Assembly: GCF_024347535.1 (NCBI RefSeq)
Contig: NZ_AP025497.1
Span: forward strand, 2,294,001 to 2,358,000
Length of the DNA stretch: 64,000 nucleotides
From: Vibrio kanaloae
GTDB lineage: Bacteria; Pseudomonadota; Gammaproteobacteria; Enterobacterales; Vibrionaceae
Direction of reading: 5' to 3'
The notes beneath the pieces are model-generated. The model saw only the letters and a program-made list of their open reading frames with translations. It was not told where the DNA came from and made no database searches. A program made the position numbers and the translations under genes. Below are positions 38,659 to 49,406 of this stretch, piece after piece (the stretch's first letter is position 1; every line of letters starts with the position of its first letter).

Positions 38659-40230
38659 ATGCGAGTTAAGTACAGCTGGGCTTTGGTATTACTACTTTCT
38701 GGTTGCCAATTAACTCAGTCAGAGAATCCAGACCAAGCTCCCGAGCAAACCAACACATCACAGACTAAAGAAGCTTCGCAAACGAACGCTTCATCAGAAG
38801 CGACCAAAGAAGAACCAAAAGTTGAAGCACCTGTTGTTACTCCAAAAACACAAGAAGATGTTTGGAAACGTATTGCGATGCAACTTGAAATGGAAGTACC
38901 CGACCAAAAGAAGGTCAATTACTACCGAACTTGGTATCTAAAGCACCCTAGTCACCTCAAAACCGTCTCACAACGTGCTGAACCTTTTCTTTATCTGATC
39001 ACGACTAAAATTGAAGAAAAAGGCTTACCACTAGAATTAGCACTATTACCCGTTGTAGAGAGTTCTTTCGATGCGTTTGCCTACTCACATGGTAGCGCTG
39101 CAGGTCTATGGCAATTCATTTCTGGCACAGGTAAAGACTACGGGCTAGAACAGAACTTCTGGTACGACGGCCGTCGTGATGTCGCCGCTTCTACCGATGC
39201 TGCATTAAATTTCCTATCAGATCTCAACAGACGTTTCGATGGCGATTGGAACCATGCCATTGCTGCCTATAACAGTGGCGGTGGTCGTGTGAACAGAGCA
39301 ATCCGTAAGAACAAGAAACTTGGCAAGCCAATCGACTTTTTCTCTTTGGATCTACCAAAAGAGACCAGTAGCTATGTACCTAAACTGCTTGCCTTGGCTG
39401 ATGTCATTGCTAACCAAGAAAAGTATGGCATCGACATTCCAGCAATCCCTAACAAGCCAGTATTGACTCTAGTTAACCCAGATGAACAACTTGATTTAGC
39501 TATTGCGGCTAATTACGCAGGCATTCCGGTAAAAGAACTGCAAGGTTACAACCCGGCTTACAACCAATGGGCCACAGCACCAGAGAAACACCAACAGCTA
39601 TTACTTCCTTTAACTACCATTGATAAATTCAATAAAGAATTGGCAGCCAACAAAGGTAAGGGTATGAAGTTGGTGCGCTACAAGGTTCAGTCTGGTGACA
39701 GCATCAGCGTACTGGCAAGCAAATATAACACCACCAGCAAAGTGATCCGCTCTGCAAACGGTTTGAGCAACAACAATATTCGTATTGGCCAGCACCTGCT
39801 TATCCCAACATCAACCAAAGACGACAAGACCTACGCATTAAGCGCATCAAATCGCCTAGCAAGCACACAGTCGAAGAGTCGGGGCCAATATAAGCTCAGC
39901 CATACAGTAAAAAGTGGTGACAACTTATGGACAATTGCACGCGCGAATAAGGTATCACACCAATCACTGGCTAAGTGGAATGGCATGGGGCCACGTGACA
40001 CACTTAGAGTTGGCCAAGAATTGGTCATCTGGAAAAATAGCTCAGACGGCTCAATTATTCGCACTATCTTCTATAAAGTAAGATCTGGTGACACAGTCAG
40101 CGGTATTGCATCAAAGTTCAAAGTAAAAAGTGCAGATGTTGTAAAATGGAACACTTTACAGAACAAAAAATACCTACAGCCAGGACAAAAACTGAAGCTG
40201 TATGTTGATGTAACTAAGGTAAGTGTATGA
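38659..40230 (+). CDS. mltD: Membrane-bound lytic murein transglycosylase D with three LysM domains
   Basis: Cleaves peptidoglycan to anhydromuropeptides. 523 aa lipoprotein: signal peptide with lipobox LLSGC (C16), then a Ser/Thr/Glu-rich linker. The SLT domain spans about residues 105-260, with catalytic E134 in LLPVVESSFDAFAYS and the AAYNSGGGRVNRAI motif. Three LysM repeats follow at about 340-384, 414-458 and 471-516; E. coli MltD has two. A degenerate LysM-like stretch near 272-318 may be a fourth. It overlaps the next gene by ATGA. Confidence 0.95.
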   Translation: MRVKYSWALVLLLSGCQLTQSENPDQAPEQTNTSQTKEASQTNASSEATKEEPKVEAPVVTPKTQEDVWKRIAMQLEMEVPDQKKVNYYRTWYLKHPSHLKTVSQRAEPFLYLITTKIEEKGLPLELALLPVVESSFDAFAYSHGSAAGLWQFISGTGKDYGLEQNFWYDGRRDVAASTDAALNFLSDLNRRFDGDWNHAIAAYNSGGGRVNRAIRKNKKLGKPIDFFSLDLPKETSSYVPKLLALADVIANQEKYGIDIPAIPNKPVLTLVNPDEQLDLAIAANYAGIPVKELQGYNPAYNQWATAPEKHQQLLLPLTTIDKFNKELAANKGKGMKLVRYKVQSGDSISVLASKYNTTSKVIRSANGLSNNNIRIGQHLLIPTSTKDDKTYALSASNRLASTQSKSRGQYKLSHTVKSGDNLWTIARANKVSHQSLAKWNGMGPRDTLRVGQELVIWKNSSDGSIIRTIFYKVRSGDTVSGIASKFKVKSADVVKWNTLQNKKYLQPGQKLKLYVDVTKVSV

Positions 40231-40913
40231 ACCCGTCAAGTAACCCACTCGTGATGCTGCTGGATATATTCCGATCACCAACAGCTTGTTTCTTAGCGCT
40301 TTATCAGCGAAGTGCTTGGGGATGGCAACCCTACGTCGTATTAATACTCAGTCCCTTTTTATTTTGGGGTGCCTATTTTTCGAATGTAGATTTTGCATGG
40401 TTAAGCGCAGAGTTGTCGCAGCAACTCGCTCAAACTAACCCTGACCAATTGGCGTTACTTGATAGCAACACCCTGCTTGCAAGCGAGATCATCAGCGACG
40501 TGTTTGGCCGAACGTTAACCATCGTTTTGTTAGCGTTCTGGTTTAACCTAGCAACCAAACCAAGCCAACATCAGCATAGCTTTTGGCGATGGTTTGCAGC
40601 GGCATCGGTAGTGATATTCCCTGCGGTTTTAGGTGACGTAGCGAGCTACGCAAGCCTAATCCTAAAGCACGGTCAGGTGATGAACTACGCGGCAGACTTG
40701 AACAGCTTAAACGGCTTGATCAAGTTACCGCTGACCAATGACTGGTCTCAATTTGCTAGCTCATTACCACTGCTGCTTCCATGGTACATTGTACTAGGTT
40801 ATGCAGCTGTACTGACTTGGACTGAATTTGAACGTGGGCAAGCACTAGTGATTTCAGGCTTGCCATGGGTTGGCTATTACCTAATCTGGGCTATCTACAT
40901 TCTAGTTTCGTAG
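40227..40913 (+). CDS. YIP1-family membrane protein
   Basis: 228 aa with about five predicted membrane helices and an N-terminal MNPSSNPLVMLLDIFRSPTAC segment typical of YIP1-family proteins. Function unknown. The start overlaps the mltD stop by 4 bases, so translation is coupled. It could act together with MltD at the envelope; this is inference from position only. Confidence 0.85.
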   Translation: MNPSSNPLVMLLDIFRSPTACFLALYQRSAWGWQPYVVLILSPFLFWGAYFSNVDFAWLSAELSQQLAQTNPDQLALLDSNTLLASEIISDVFGRTLTIVLLAFWFNLATKPSQHQHSFWRWFAAASVVIFPAVLGDVASYASLILKHGQVMNYAADLNSLNGLIKLPLTNDWSQFASSLPLLLPWYIVLGYAAVLTWTEFERGQALVISGLPWVGYYLIWAIYILVS

Positions 40914-40965
40914 ATAACCCATTCAATCTAATTTCTTAGATAACCAAGTTAGTAAGAGCTCGCGG

Positions 40966-41808
40966 CTATTTCACCTTAAAGGTGACTAACATTGGATTAT
41001 GATCAGAAGCGTTCGTAAAGGGCGCTTTTGCTTTTTCTACCTCTAACCCTCGATAGAACACGTGGTCAAGTACCAATCCTGTCATAAACTGCGTGCGGTT
41101 ATCGGGGTCAAAATCCACCTCAGTCAAACCGACCTTTTCCAGCGCATCCTTCAACACCGTAAAGCGAGATTTACTCCAACTGTTAAAATCGCCCGCAAAA
41201 AGCACGGGCCCGCGATACTGCTGCAGTTTGTCAGTTAAACTATTGAGTTGCGATGCGTAATCTACGGTGCCAAACGTAAAGTTCACGGCATGGATATTGA
41301 TAACTGCCAACTCTTCCCCATTACTCAGTAGGTAACGAGACCACAGTGCTGATTTTGGCAGTTGAAGCCAAGGCTCTTCATGAGTATAGGCACAAGCTTC
41401 GATCGGTAAGTGAGTCGCTAAATTGAGTACACCCGAACTTTGCTTAAATGCTTCAAAAGCGTTAACGCGAATACTGCCCCACTGGCTACTTGTGACCCAC
41501 AATCGAAAATCATTAGTCACACGTGCTTCTTGCAGTAATACTAAATCACTTCCTGCCGAAAGTTTGTTCAATTCGCTCTGCCAATTACTGCGGTTCTGCT
41601 TGTAGATGTTCCACACAGTGATGCTCAATCCATCAGACACATCAATCGCTTTCGGTGTTGAATTCTGGTAGCAGCTATAGATATCGCTGCTGATACTTTG
41701 AGAGGAAGTGATCAGGTTAGGCTGACTCGGGATCACGAAGATAAGATGAAAACTAGCAACAGCAAATGTCACCAATAATGTGATGACAATGGTGATTTTC
41801 TTAAACAT
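40966..41808 (-). CDS. yafD: Endonuclease/exonuclease/phosphatase family protein (YafD-like)
   Basis: 280 aa. One N-terminal membrane anchor or signal helix (MFKKITIVITLLVTFAVASF), then an EEP fold: ITVWNIYKQN, DLVLLQEA (catalytic Glu), GDFNSWS and a C-terminal TNASDHNPMLV (His and Asp). The substrate, nucleic acid or phosphoester, cannot be read. The position after mltD/gloB/rnhA/dnaQ matches yafD in E. coli. Confidence 0.9.
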   Translation of the reverse strand: MFKKITIVITLLVTFAVASFHLIFVIPSQPNLITSSQSISSDIYSCYQNSTPKAIDVSDGLSITVWNIYKQNRSNWQSELNKLSAGSDLVLLQEARVTNDFRLWVTSSQWGSIRVNAFEAFKQSSGVLNLATHLPIEACAYTHEEPWLQLPKSALWSRYLLSNGEELAVINIHAVNFTFGTVDYASQLNSLTDKLQQYRGPVLFAGDFNSWSKSRFTVLKDALEKVGLTEVDFDPDNRTQFMTGLVLDHVFYRGLEVEKAKAPFTNASDHNPMLVTFKVK

Positions 41809-41827
41809 ACAACACCCTACCTAAAAT

Positions 41828-41856
41828 GAAAAAGGAGCGATAAACGCTCCTTTTAG
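41828..41856. terminator. Terminator between yafD and glnB (for glnB)
   Basis: 10-bp stem AAAAGGAGCG/CGCTCCTTTT with flanking A/T runs, located 15 bases after the glnB stop on the minus strand. Confidence 0.88.
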
Positions 41857-41869
41857 GGTAATCGCTTTT

Positions 41870-42217
<348 letters not shown>

Positions 42218-42268
42218 TTAAACTGTATGAATGACTCATTATCGGTTAGCTATAGTAAACATTCAATG

Positions 42269-42299
42269 AAAAAAGCCAGAGCTTTAAAGCTCTGGCTCG
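42269..42299 (-). terminator. Intrinsic terminator of the cytochrome c gene
   Basis: Perfect palindrome AGCCAGAGCTTT/AAAGCTCTGGCT with a T-run on the minus strand. Confidence 0.88.
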
Positions 42300-42338
42300 A
42301 AATTTATCATCTTGTTTGATCAGCGCTTTTAGAACACT

Positions 42339-42650
42339 TTACTTAAGACTTGCGTAGTAAGCCGCTAGATTCGCGATATCTTCATCATTCAGCATTGATG
42401 CTTGAGCCTGCATAACAGCAGCCAAACCACCGTTACGCTGCTTTGTTTTGTACGCATTAATCGATGAAACAAGGTACTGCTCGTTTTGTCCTTTCAGGTT
42501 GGGATAACCTGGGATCACTGCGATACCATCTGCGCCATGACATGCCGCACAGATTGCTGCTTTAGCCTGACCCGCAGCAACATCCCCCGCCAGGGCGTTA
42601 CCACTCAATAGTCCAAATCCAAGAACTAATCCTAGTGTAATTTTCTTCAT
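42339..42650 (-). CDS. Small c-type cytochrome (class I)
   Basis: 103 aa periplasmic monoheme cytochrome. Signal peptide [21 protein letters not shown], heme-attachment motif CAACH and a distal Met in the [22 protein letters not shown] end. Electron partner unknown. The frame is open to 42662; the signal peptide supports 42650. It stands alone between glnB and tilS. Confidence 0.92.
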   Translation of the reverse strand: MKKITLGLVLGFGLLSGNALAGDVAAGQAKAAICAACHGADGIAVIPGYPNLKGQNEQYLVSSINAYKTKQRNGGLAAVMQAQASMLNDEDIANLAAYYASLK

Positions 42651-42708
42651 TGCATATTCCATTAATTATTTTTATTAAAGTAACGTCGAATTGTGACACA
42701 AACTTTTT

Positions 42709-44043
42709 CTACTTGCTCCAAAGTGCTTCACAATCTTGACCTTGGTAATTTTTATCTACGAATAAGCCTAAAACAGCGATCACTCGATCACCATCCATTA
42801 ATATTGGCGTTCTGCGCCGTAACCAGCTGGGAACTTGGTATTCCTGAAAGAGTTTTTTGAGCTTTCTACTGTGCCCACGCCCAATTGGATGAGCCGATAA
42901 TCCTTCCGGGTTAAAGGTAATTCGTAGTACTCCACTTGTATCCTTCAAGCTGAAGTTTTGCGAATTACGACCATTCGATACTGCATCATTCGGTGACGAC
43001 ATTAACTGTAGCTTTCCTAAACTATCGGGCAACTCCAAGTTATCACCAAGCACAACATCAGCTTGCCAACACGACAAGTCTTTAGTCTCCTTCACTATGT
43101 ACAGGTGATGATTAAAGCGTCTCACTTCGACATCGTTCAGTACTAGCTTAGGATTGGCATCCGCTTGAGCACATGCCACTTCATCCCAGATAAGCTTAAG
43201 CTGTTTTTTACTGGGCATCGATTGATTGCAATGGCTGAACCACATCCTTAACAAGCGTGCGCGTAATAGTTCGGAGTGCTGAGATAACGCCTCAATGCTT
43301 AATCTCTGGCTATCCCCTAAAGCTTGCTGGAAGTGTGACTCAAGCAACTCATCGAGCAATAACTCTTGCTCTGCACAGAGTTGGGCACTGCGACTGACCG
43401 ACTCACGAAAGCTTGGCCAACGCTCGGTAAGAACTGGTGTCACTTGATGACGAATAAAGTTACGATCAAAGCGCACGTCCTGATTACTCTCATCTTCGAC
43501 CCAAGTTAAGCCCATATAATGAGCAAACATTTCAATATCCGTTCGGGTCACTGACAACATAGGTCGAACAATAAAAGCGCCTGCAAACGGGCTCACTTGA
43601 GCCATAGAAGAGAGCCCTTTGGGGCCACTGCCTCGCTTTAACGCTAACAAGAACGTCTCCACTTGGTCGTCAATGTGCTGACCAGTAACAAGTAAGTCCC
43701 CCTGCCGAAGGTGCTTTTTAAAGACTTGGTATCTAGCATCTCGAGCGAGCTTTTCTACACTTTCTCCGCTGTTGAGATCCAACGACACTCGTTCTATAGC
43801 CAATGGAATAGACAAAGCATCACACCATGTTTGGCATTGTTCAGCCCAGAGATCTGCGTTCTTACTCAGACCATGATGTACATGTACCGCACAGCACTCA
43901 ATGTGATGGGACCTAGCGTATTGCGCAGCCAACTCCAGCAAAACTCGTGAATCGACACCCCCACTGAAAGCGACGATCAATCGACAAGGCTTGAGCGCGC
44001 TTTGATTGAGTACAGATGTGAAGGTATCAATTAAGTGTGTCAT
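42709..44043 (-). CDS. tilS: tRNA(Ile)-lysidine synthetase
   Basis: Converts C34 of tRNA-Ile(CAU) to lysidine, essential for AUA decoding. 444 aa. The PP-loop is LIVAFSGGVDSRVLLELA. A VTGQHIDDQVETFLLALKRGSG segment follows, and the TilS substrate-binding and C-terminal domains (to residue 440) are present. It follows accA on the same strand after a terminator-like hairpin. Confidence 0.95.
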   Translation of the reverse strand: MTHLIDTFTSVLNQSALKPCRLIVAFSGGVDSRVLLELAAQYARSHHIECCAVHVHHGLSKNADLWAEQCQTWCDALSIPLAIERVSLDLNSGESVEKLARDARYQVFKKHLRQGDLLVTGQHIDDQVETFLLALKRGSGPKGLSSMAQVSPFAGAFIVRPMLSVTRTDIEMFAHYMGLTWVEDESNQDVRFDRNFIRHQVTPVLTERWPSFRESVSRSAQLCAEQELLLDELLESHFQQALGDSQRLSIEALSQHSELLRARLLRMWFSHCNQSMPSKKQLKLIWDEVACAQADANPKLVLNDVEVRRFNHHLYIVKETKDLSCWQADVVLGDNLELPDSLGKLQLMSSPNDAVSNGRNSQNFSLKDTSGVLRITFNPEGLSAHPIGRGHSRKLKKLFQEYQVPSWLRRRTPILMDGDRVIAVLGLFVDKNYQGQDCEALWSK

Positions 44044-44092
44044 GAGGCTAATAAACCAGAGATCGTGTGTGAAGGGATAATGTTTTAATAAT

Positions 44093-44125
44093 AAAAAAGG
44101 GTTGGCACTGAGTCCAACCCTTTGA
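44093..44125 (-). terminator. Intrinsic terminator of accA
   Basis: 10-bp stem AAAGGGTTGG/CCAACCCTTT with a T-run on the minus strand, 45 bases after the accA stop. Confidence 0.87.
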
Positions 44126-44167
44126 TCAACTTGTTCGTATGGCTAGCTTTATCGCTAAGGTAATTTA

Positions 44168-45127
44168 TCAGCAGTAGCCGTAGCTCATTAGACGCTGGTA
44201 ACGACGCTCAAGCAGCGTTTCATTATCAAACTGCTCTAGCTCTTCTAGCTGTTTAACTAACATGTCTTTCATGTTCTGAGCGGTTTGTGCAGGGTCGCGG
44301 TGCGCGCCACCTAGAGGCTCAGGAATGATTTCGTCGATAAGCTCAAGCTCTTTAAGACGAGGAGCAATCAGGCCCATCGCTTCAGCGGCTTGTGGTGCTT
44401 TATCCGAATCGCGCCATAGGATTGAAGCACAACCTTCTGGAGAGATTACTGAGTACGTAGAGTACTGAAGCATGTTCACGTAGTCACCAACACCAATCGC
44501 TAGTGCACCACCAGAACCGCCTTCACCCACAACGTTACAGATAACAGGAACTGAAAGTCCTGCCATCACTTTTAGGTTTTTAGCGATAGCTTCAGATTGA
44601 CCACGCTCTTCAGCACCAACACCTGGATATGCGCCCGCTGTGTCGATGAAAGTAATAATAGGCATGTTGAAACGCTCAGCGGTTTCCATTAGACGTAGCG
44701 CCTTACGGTAACCTTCTGGCTTTGGCATACCAAAGTTACGGATCACTTTTTCTTTCGTCTCGCGACCTTTCTGATGACCAATAACCATAACAGGACGGCC
44801 ATTTAGACGAGCCATACCACCCACAATAGCTTTGTCGTCAGCGTAAGCGCGATCGCCCGCCATCTCTTCAAACTCTGTGAATGCATGCTCCAGGTAATCT
44901 TTGGTATAAGGACGTTGAGGGTGGCGAGCAAGTTGAGCTACCTGCCACGCACCTAAGTCACTAAAGATTTTCTGTTTAAGCTCTAAGCTTTTTTTCTCTA
45001 GTTGTTCGATTTCTTTGTCTAGATCTACCGCTGCGTCACCACCGTGACGTGAAACGTCACGTAGCGCTTCGATTTTTGCTTCAAGTTCAGCGATAGGCTT
45101 TTCAAATTCTAGAAAGTTCAGGCTCAT
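44168..45127 (-). CDS. accA: Acetyl-CoA carboxylase carboxyltransferase alpha subunit
   Basis: With AccD it carboxylates acetyl-CoA to malonyl-CoA for fatty acid synthesis. 319 aa, standard. Crotonase-like core with [19 protein letters not shown] and [21 protein letters not shown] precedes the start. It lies 45 bases downstream of dnaE, the conserved dnaE-accA order. Confidence 0.97.
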   Translation of the reverse strand: MSLNFLEFEKPIAELEAKIEALRDVSRHGGDAAVDLDKEIEQLEKKSLELKQKIFSDLGAWQVAQLARHPQRPYTKDYLEHAFTEFEEMAGDRAYADDKAIVGGMARLNGRPVMVIGHQKGRETKEKVIRNFGMPKPEGYRKALRLMETAERFNMPIITFIDTAGAYPGVGAEERGQSEAIAKNLKVMAGLSVPVICNVVGEGGSGGALAIGVGDYVNMLQYSTYSVISPEGCASILWRDSDKAPQAAEAMGLIAPRLKELELIDEIIPEPLGGAHRDPAQTAQNMKDMLVKQLEELEQFDNETLLERRYQRLMSYGYC

Positions 45128-45172
45128 CTATGAATCCTTGTTGATTCAGCTTCATATGCACGAAGCTAAATT

Positions 45173-48100
45173 TTAGTTAAATTCGAGTTCTACTTGGCTA
45201 TTTCCAAGCAGCTGTTTTAATTCGTCTAGCAATGTGTCACTTGGCGTCACACGCCATTCTGTGCCCAATGTTAACCGCGCTCTAGCGTCGGCACGTTGGT
45301 AGTATACATTGACTGGGACCGTTCCGGCTCTATAAGGTTCTAAGATTTGACCAAAGCGTTCAAAAAATTGATCATTAATCTGGGATTGGTCGATAGATAT
45401 CGAGACCCCTCGAGCATATTTTTCACGGGCGCTTCCTAAGTCCATGACCTCGCGCGCGGACATTTTAAGCCCACCGTTGAAGTCATCAAAGCTGACCTGT
45501 CCAGAAACGACCACAATTTTGTCTTTTTCGAGCAATTCAGCATAGCGATCGAGTGCATCAGAGAATAACATCACTTCCATTCGGCCCGATCGATCATCAA
45601 GTGTCATCAAACCAATTCGTGTACCACGTTTTGTGGTCATTACTCTCGCCGCAATCACCAAACCAGCAATCGTTAATGACTGGTCACGACGCGTTGGCGT
45701 GGCATCCTTCAAACGACAGCTGGTGTATTTCGCTAACTCTTTGATATAAGCATTAACGGGGTGACCCGTTAAATACAAACCAAGCGTTTCACGTTCACCC
45801 TCAAGCCAAACCTTCTCTGGCCACTTAGGCACTTGGGTATACTTATGTTCAACCTCTTCTGGAGCATCAGTCAACACACCAAACATATCAGATTGACCAA
45901 AAGACTCGGCGTGGTGATGTTGGCTCGCCGCTTTAACTGCATCTTTCAAAGATGCCATCATTGCTGCACGGTGAGGGCCTAATCTATCTAACGCACCGGA
46001 TAGAATCAACTTTTCGATAACACGCTTGTTGACCTTTTTCAGATCAAGACGCGCGCAGAAGTCGAATAAATCTTTAAAATAACCGCCCTTATTGCGCGCT
46101 TCTATGATCGCTTCAATAGGGCCTTCACCTACCCCTTTAATCGCGCCAATGCCATAAACAATCGCGCCATCTTCATCAACATTAAAGCGATATAGGCCAG
46201 AGTTGATATCAGGCGGCAGCAGCTTGAGCTTCATACGGAAACACTCATCAACAAGGCCAATAACCTTCTCTGTGTTATCCATATCCGCCGTCATTACCGC
46301 CGCCATAAACTCAGCAGGGTAATGTGTTTTCAGCCATAGCGTTTGATAGGAAACCAGTGCGTATGCCGCTGAGTGAGATTTGTTAAATCCGTAACCTGCA
46401 AACTTCTCTACTAAGTCGAAGATTTTCATGGCCAGTTCGCCATCAATACCGTTAGCTTCCGCACCTTCTTTGAAAATACTACGCTGCTTTGCCATCTCTT
46501 CTGGCTTTTTCTTACCCATTGCACGACGCAACATGTCCGCTCCGCCAAGCGTATAGCCTGCGAGGATCTGTGCGATTTGCATAACCTGCTCTTGGTACAG
46601 GATGATGCCATACGTTGGTTCTAGCGTCTCTTTGAGTGAGTCATGTTGCCATGTTTCATCAGGGTACGATACCGCTTCTCGCCCGTGTTTACGGTCAATA
46701 AAGTTATCTACCATGCCCGATTGCAAAGGACCCGGACGGAACAGAGCTACCAATGCGATGATATCTTCAAAACAGTCGGGCTGTAGACGTTTGATCAAGT
46801 CTTTCATACCACGCGATTCCAGCTGGAATACCGCGGTAGTTTCAGAATTTTGTAATAGGTTAAACGACGCTTTATCATCAAGAGGTATCGACTCAATACG
46901 AACCGGCTCTTTGCCTTCTCTCTTCAAGCGAGGGTTGACTAGGCCTAACGCCCAATCAATGATGGTCAGTGTCCGTAAGCCCAAGAAGTCGAACTTAACC
47001 AAGCCAGCAGTTTCAACGTCATTCTTGTCGAACTGCGTTACTGGGAAGTGACCTTCCGCATCAGCATAAATGGGCGCAAAGTCGGTAATCGTGGTTGGTG
47101 AAATAACAACCCCCCCCGCGTGCTTACCGGCATTTCGCGTACAGCCTTCAAGGATACGACACTTATCAATCAGTTCGCGAACCTCTTCATCACCATCGTA
47201 AAGCTCTGGCAATGCAGGCTCAGCAAGGAAGGCTTTTTCTAGCGTCATGCCCGGATCTGGCGGCACAAGCTTAGAAATTCGGTCCACAAAACCAAACGGA
47301 TGACCAAGCACACGGCCGACGTCACGGATTACCGCTTTTGCCGCCATGGTACCAAAAGTGATGATCTGAGAAACCGCATCACGACCGTACATTTCAGCAA
47401 CGTGATCAATAACTTGGTCACGCTTATCCATACAGAAGTCAATATCGAAATCGGGCATGGATACACGTTCTGGGTTCAAGAAACGTTCGAACAGCAAGTC
47501 GTATTCGAGTGGATCGAGATCGGTGATATCCAATGCGTAAGCCACTAGAGAGCCGGCACCAGAACCACGACCCGGACCTACCGGCACATCGTTATCTTTT
47601 GACCACTGGATGAATTCCATTACGATCAAGAAGTAGCCAGGGAAACCCATGTTGTTGACAACTTCGAGCTCGATTTTGAGTCGTTCATCGTACTCAGGAC
47701 GACGCTCTGCTCGAACCTTTTCATCTGGAAATAGGAACGCTAGACGTCGCTCAAGGCCTTCTTCAGATTTCTTTATCAGGAAATCTTCAATCGCCAAACC
47801 TTCCGTTGGGAAGTTAGGTAGGAAGTATTCACCTAGACGAACGGTTACGTTACAGCGCTTAGCAATCTCAACACTGTTCTCAAGGGCTTCAGGGATATCA
47901 GAGAAAAGTTCACACATCTCCTCTTCGCTACGAAGGTACTGTTGCGCGCTGTAGTTTTTAGGACGACGAGGATCGACCATGGTGTAGCCATCATGAATCG
48001 CAACTCGAATCTCATGAGCATCAAACAAGTCTTCAGTTAAGAACACAACTTCGTTGGTCGCGACAACAGGCAAGTCTGCTTGTTCAGCAAGTTCTAAAGC

Positions 48101-48652
48101 AAAGTGCAAGTAAGACTCTTCGTCTGGACGTCCGGTACGAATCAGTTCTAGGTAAAAGCGGTCTGGGAAATACGTTTTGTAAAACTCGACATTACTTGCA
48201 ACCAGTTCACGGTTACCTTTCAGTAGTGCCTTACCAATCTCGCCTTCTTTCGCGCCCGATAGGATGATCAGACCTTCAGCATGCTCAATTAACCACTCTT
48301 TATCAATAACAGGCTGATGCTGTATATGACCACGAAGGTAGGCTTTTGATATCAGCAGCGTTAGGTTGTTATAGCCTTTATTATCGGTTGCAATGACGGT
48401 GAGTTTCGTTAACTCATCACCGAAATCTGGAGACTGCATCAAGAAGTCAGCACCAATAATTGGCTTAACCCCGCATCCATGGGCAGTACCGTAGAACTTA
48501 ACCAAACCACAAAGGTTGGTAAAGTCGGTAAGTGCTAGAGCAGGCATACCCATTTCAGCGACTTTTTTGACCAATGGCGGTACCTTAGATAGGCCATCCA
48601 CCATCGAAAAGTCACTGTGTACGCGTAGGTGAACAAATTTTGGATCTGACAT
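45173..48652 (-). CDS. dnaE: DNA polymerase III alpha subunit
   Basis: Catalytic subunit of the chromosomal replicase. 1159 aa, family-typical. The PHP domain opens ([15 protein letters not shown]). The polymerase active site has [14 protein letters not shown], a [13 protein letters not shown] motif precedes it, and the helix-hairpin-helix is in the middle. The OB domain follows near residue 1000 and the tau-binding C-terminal part ends the protein. GGGAA precedes the start. It lies between rnhB and accA. Confidence 0.98.
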   Translation of the reverse strand: MSDPKFVHLRVHSDFSMVDGLSKVPPLVKKVAEMGMPALALTDFTNLCGLVKFYGTAHGCGVKPIIGADFLMQSPDFGDELTKLTVIATDNKGYNNLTLLISKAYLRGHIQHQPVIDKEWLIEHAEGLIILSGAKEGEIGKALLKGNRELVASNVEFYKTYFPDRFYLELIRTGRPDEESYLHFALELAEQADLPVVATNEVVFLTEDLFDAHEIRVAIHDGYTMVDPRRPKNYSAQQYLRSEEEMCELFSDIPEALENSVEIAKRCNVTVRLGEYFLPNFPTEGLAIEDFLIKKSEEGLERRLAFLFPDEKVRAERRPEYDERLKIELEVVNNMGFPGYFLIVMEFIQWSKDNDVPVGPGRGSGAGSLVAYALDITDLDPLEYDLLFERFLNPERVSMPDFDIDFCMDKRDQVIDHVAEMYGRDAVSQIITFGTMAAKAVIRDVGRVLGHPFGFVDRISKLVPPDPGMTLEKAFLAEPALPELYDGDEEVRELIDKCRILEGCTRNAGKHAGGVVISPTTITDFAPIYADAEGHFPVTQFDKNDVETAGLVKFDFLGLRTLTIIDWALGLVNPRLKREGKEPVRIESIPLDDKASFNLLQNSETTAVFQLESRGMKDLIKRLQPDCFEDIIALVALFRPGPLQSGMVDNFIDRKHGREAVSYPDETWQHDSLKETLEPTYGIILYQEQVMQIAQILAGYTLGGADMLRRAMGKKKPEEMAKQRSIFKEGAEANGIDGELAMKIFDLVEKFAGYGFNKSHSAAYALVSYQTLWLKTHYPAEFMAAVMTADMDNTEKVIGLVDECFRMKLKLLPPDINSGLYRFNVDEDGAIVYGIGAIKGVGEGPIEAIIEARNKGGYFKDLFDFCARLDLKKVNKRVIEKLILSGALDRLGPHRAAMMASLKDAVKAASQHHHAESFGQSDMFGVLTDAPEEVEHKYTQVPKWPEKVWLEGERETLGLYLTGHPVNAYIKELAKYTSCRLKDATPTRRDQSLTIAGLVIAARVMTTKRGTRIGLMTLDDRSGRMEVMLFSDALDRYAELLEKDKIVVVSGQVSFDDFNGGLKMSAREVMDLGSAREKYARGVSISIDQSQINDQFFERFGQILEPYRAGTVPVNVYYQRADARARLTLGTEWRVTPSDTLLDELKQLLGNSQVELEFN

Positions 48653-48731
48653 TATTTTCCCTGAATTCTAGGTTTTAGCCTAGGGTTACAACTGTGTGTA
48701 TTCTATTTTTTTCTACCGCAAGTAAGCAACT

Positions 48732-49352
48732 TTAATCGATGCCAAGGATCCGCTTTACTGGCTTAAAGCTCTTACGGTAATGCTCGGTTACACCGTGTTT
48801 TTCAATCGCTTCAAAGTGTGCTTTGGTCGGGTAACCTTTGTGCTTAGCAAAACCAAACTCTGGATGTATCTTGTCGAGCTCTTCCATCTCTTGGTCACGA
48901 ACCACTTTAGCGATAATAGACGCAGCACTAATTTCAGCCACTCGCAAGTCACCCTTTACAATAGCCAGTCCGGCCATCGGTAGCTCAGGGACTCGGTTTC
49001 CATCGATCAGGGCCATATCGGGTTGAACGCTCAACCCAACAATAGCTCGCTGCATAGCGACCATGGTCGCTTGCAGAATATTCAACTCATCAATTTCTTG
49101 TGGAGAACAACGGCCGACAGACCACGCCAAAGCTTTCTCTTTGATTTCAGGAAGCAACGCAAGACGCTTCTTCTCAGATAATTTTTTTGAGTCGTTTAAG
49201 CCTTCAATTGGGTTGTTTGGATCCAGAATAACCGCAGCTGTCACAACATCTCCCACTAACGGTCCACGCCCAACCTCATCCACGCCAGCAAACAACTGGT
49301 AGCCTTGTGGGTACTCAAACGGAGGAAGCTCTTTTTTCTCTTTTACTGCCAT
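48732..49352 (-). CDS. rnhB: Ribonuclease HII
   Basis: Removes ribonucleotides and RNA from RNA:DNA hybrids. 206 aa. Catalytic acids in [16 protein letters not shown] and ALIDGNRVP are visible, with the [12 protein letters not shown] segment and the C-terminal [10 protein letters not shown]. The frame is open to 49373; I chose 49352 (MAVKEKKEL). Together with rnhA both RNase H types are encoded here. Confidence 0.95.
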   Translation of the reverse strand: MAVKEKKELPPFEYPQGYQLFAGVDEVGRGPLVGDVVTAAVILDPNNPIEGLNDSKKLSEKKRLALLPEIKEKALAWSVGRCSPQEIDELNILQATMVAMQRAIVGLSVQPDMALIDGNRVPELPMAGLAIVKGDLRVAEISAASIIAKVVRDQEMEELDKIHPEFGFAKHKGYPTKAHFEAIEKHGVTEHYRKSFKPVKRILGID

Positions 49353-49406
49353 GAAAATTCTCTTTGTAACCAATAAGTCAGTGCTTTATGGATCTGCACT
49401 TTATGA

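Noticed and set aside
46602..47051. 149-codon ORF on the plus strand, antisense to dnaE
   Set aside because: It lies entirely within the coding sequence of an unmistakable dnaE, has no Shine-Dalgarno and no family signature; it is a codon-bias shadow.
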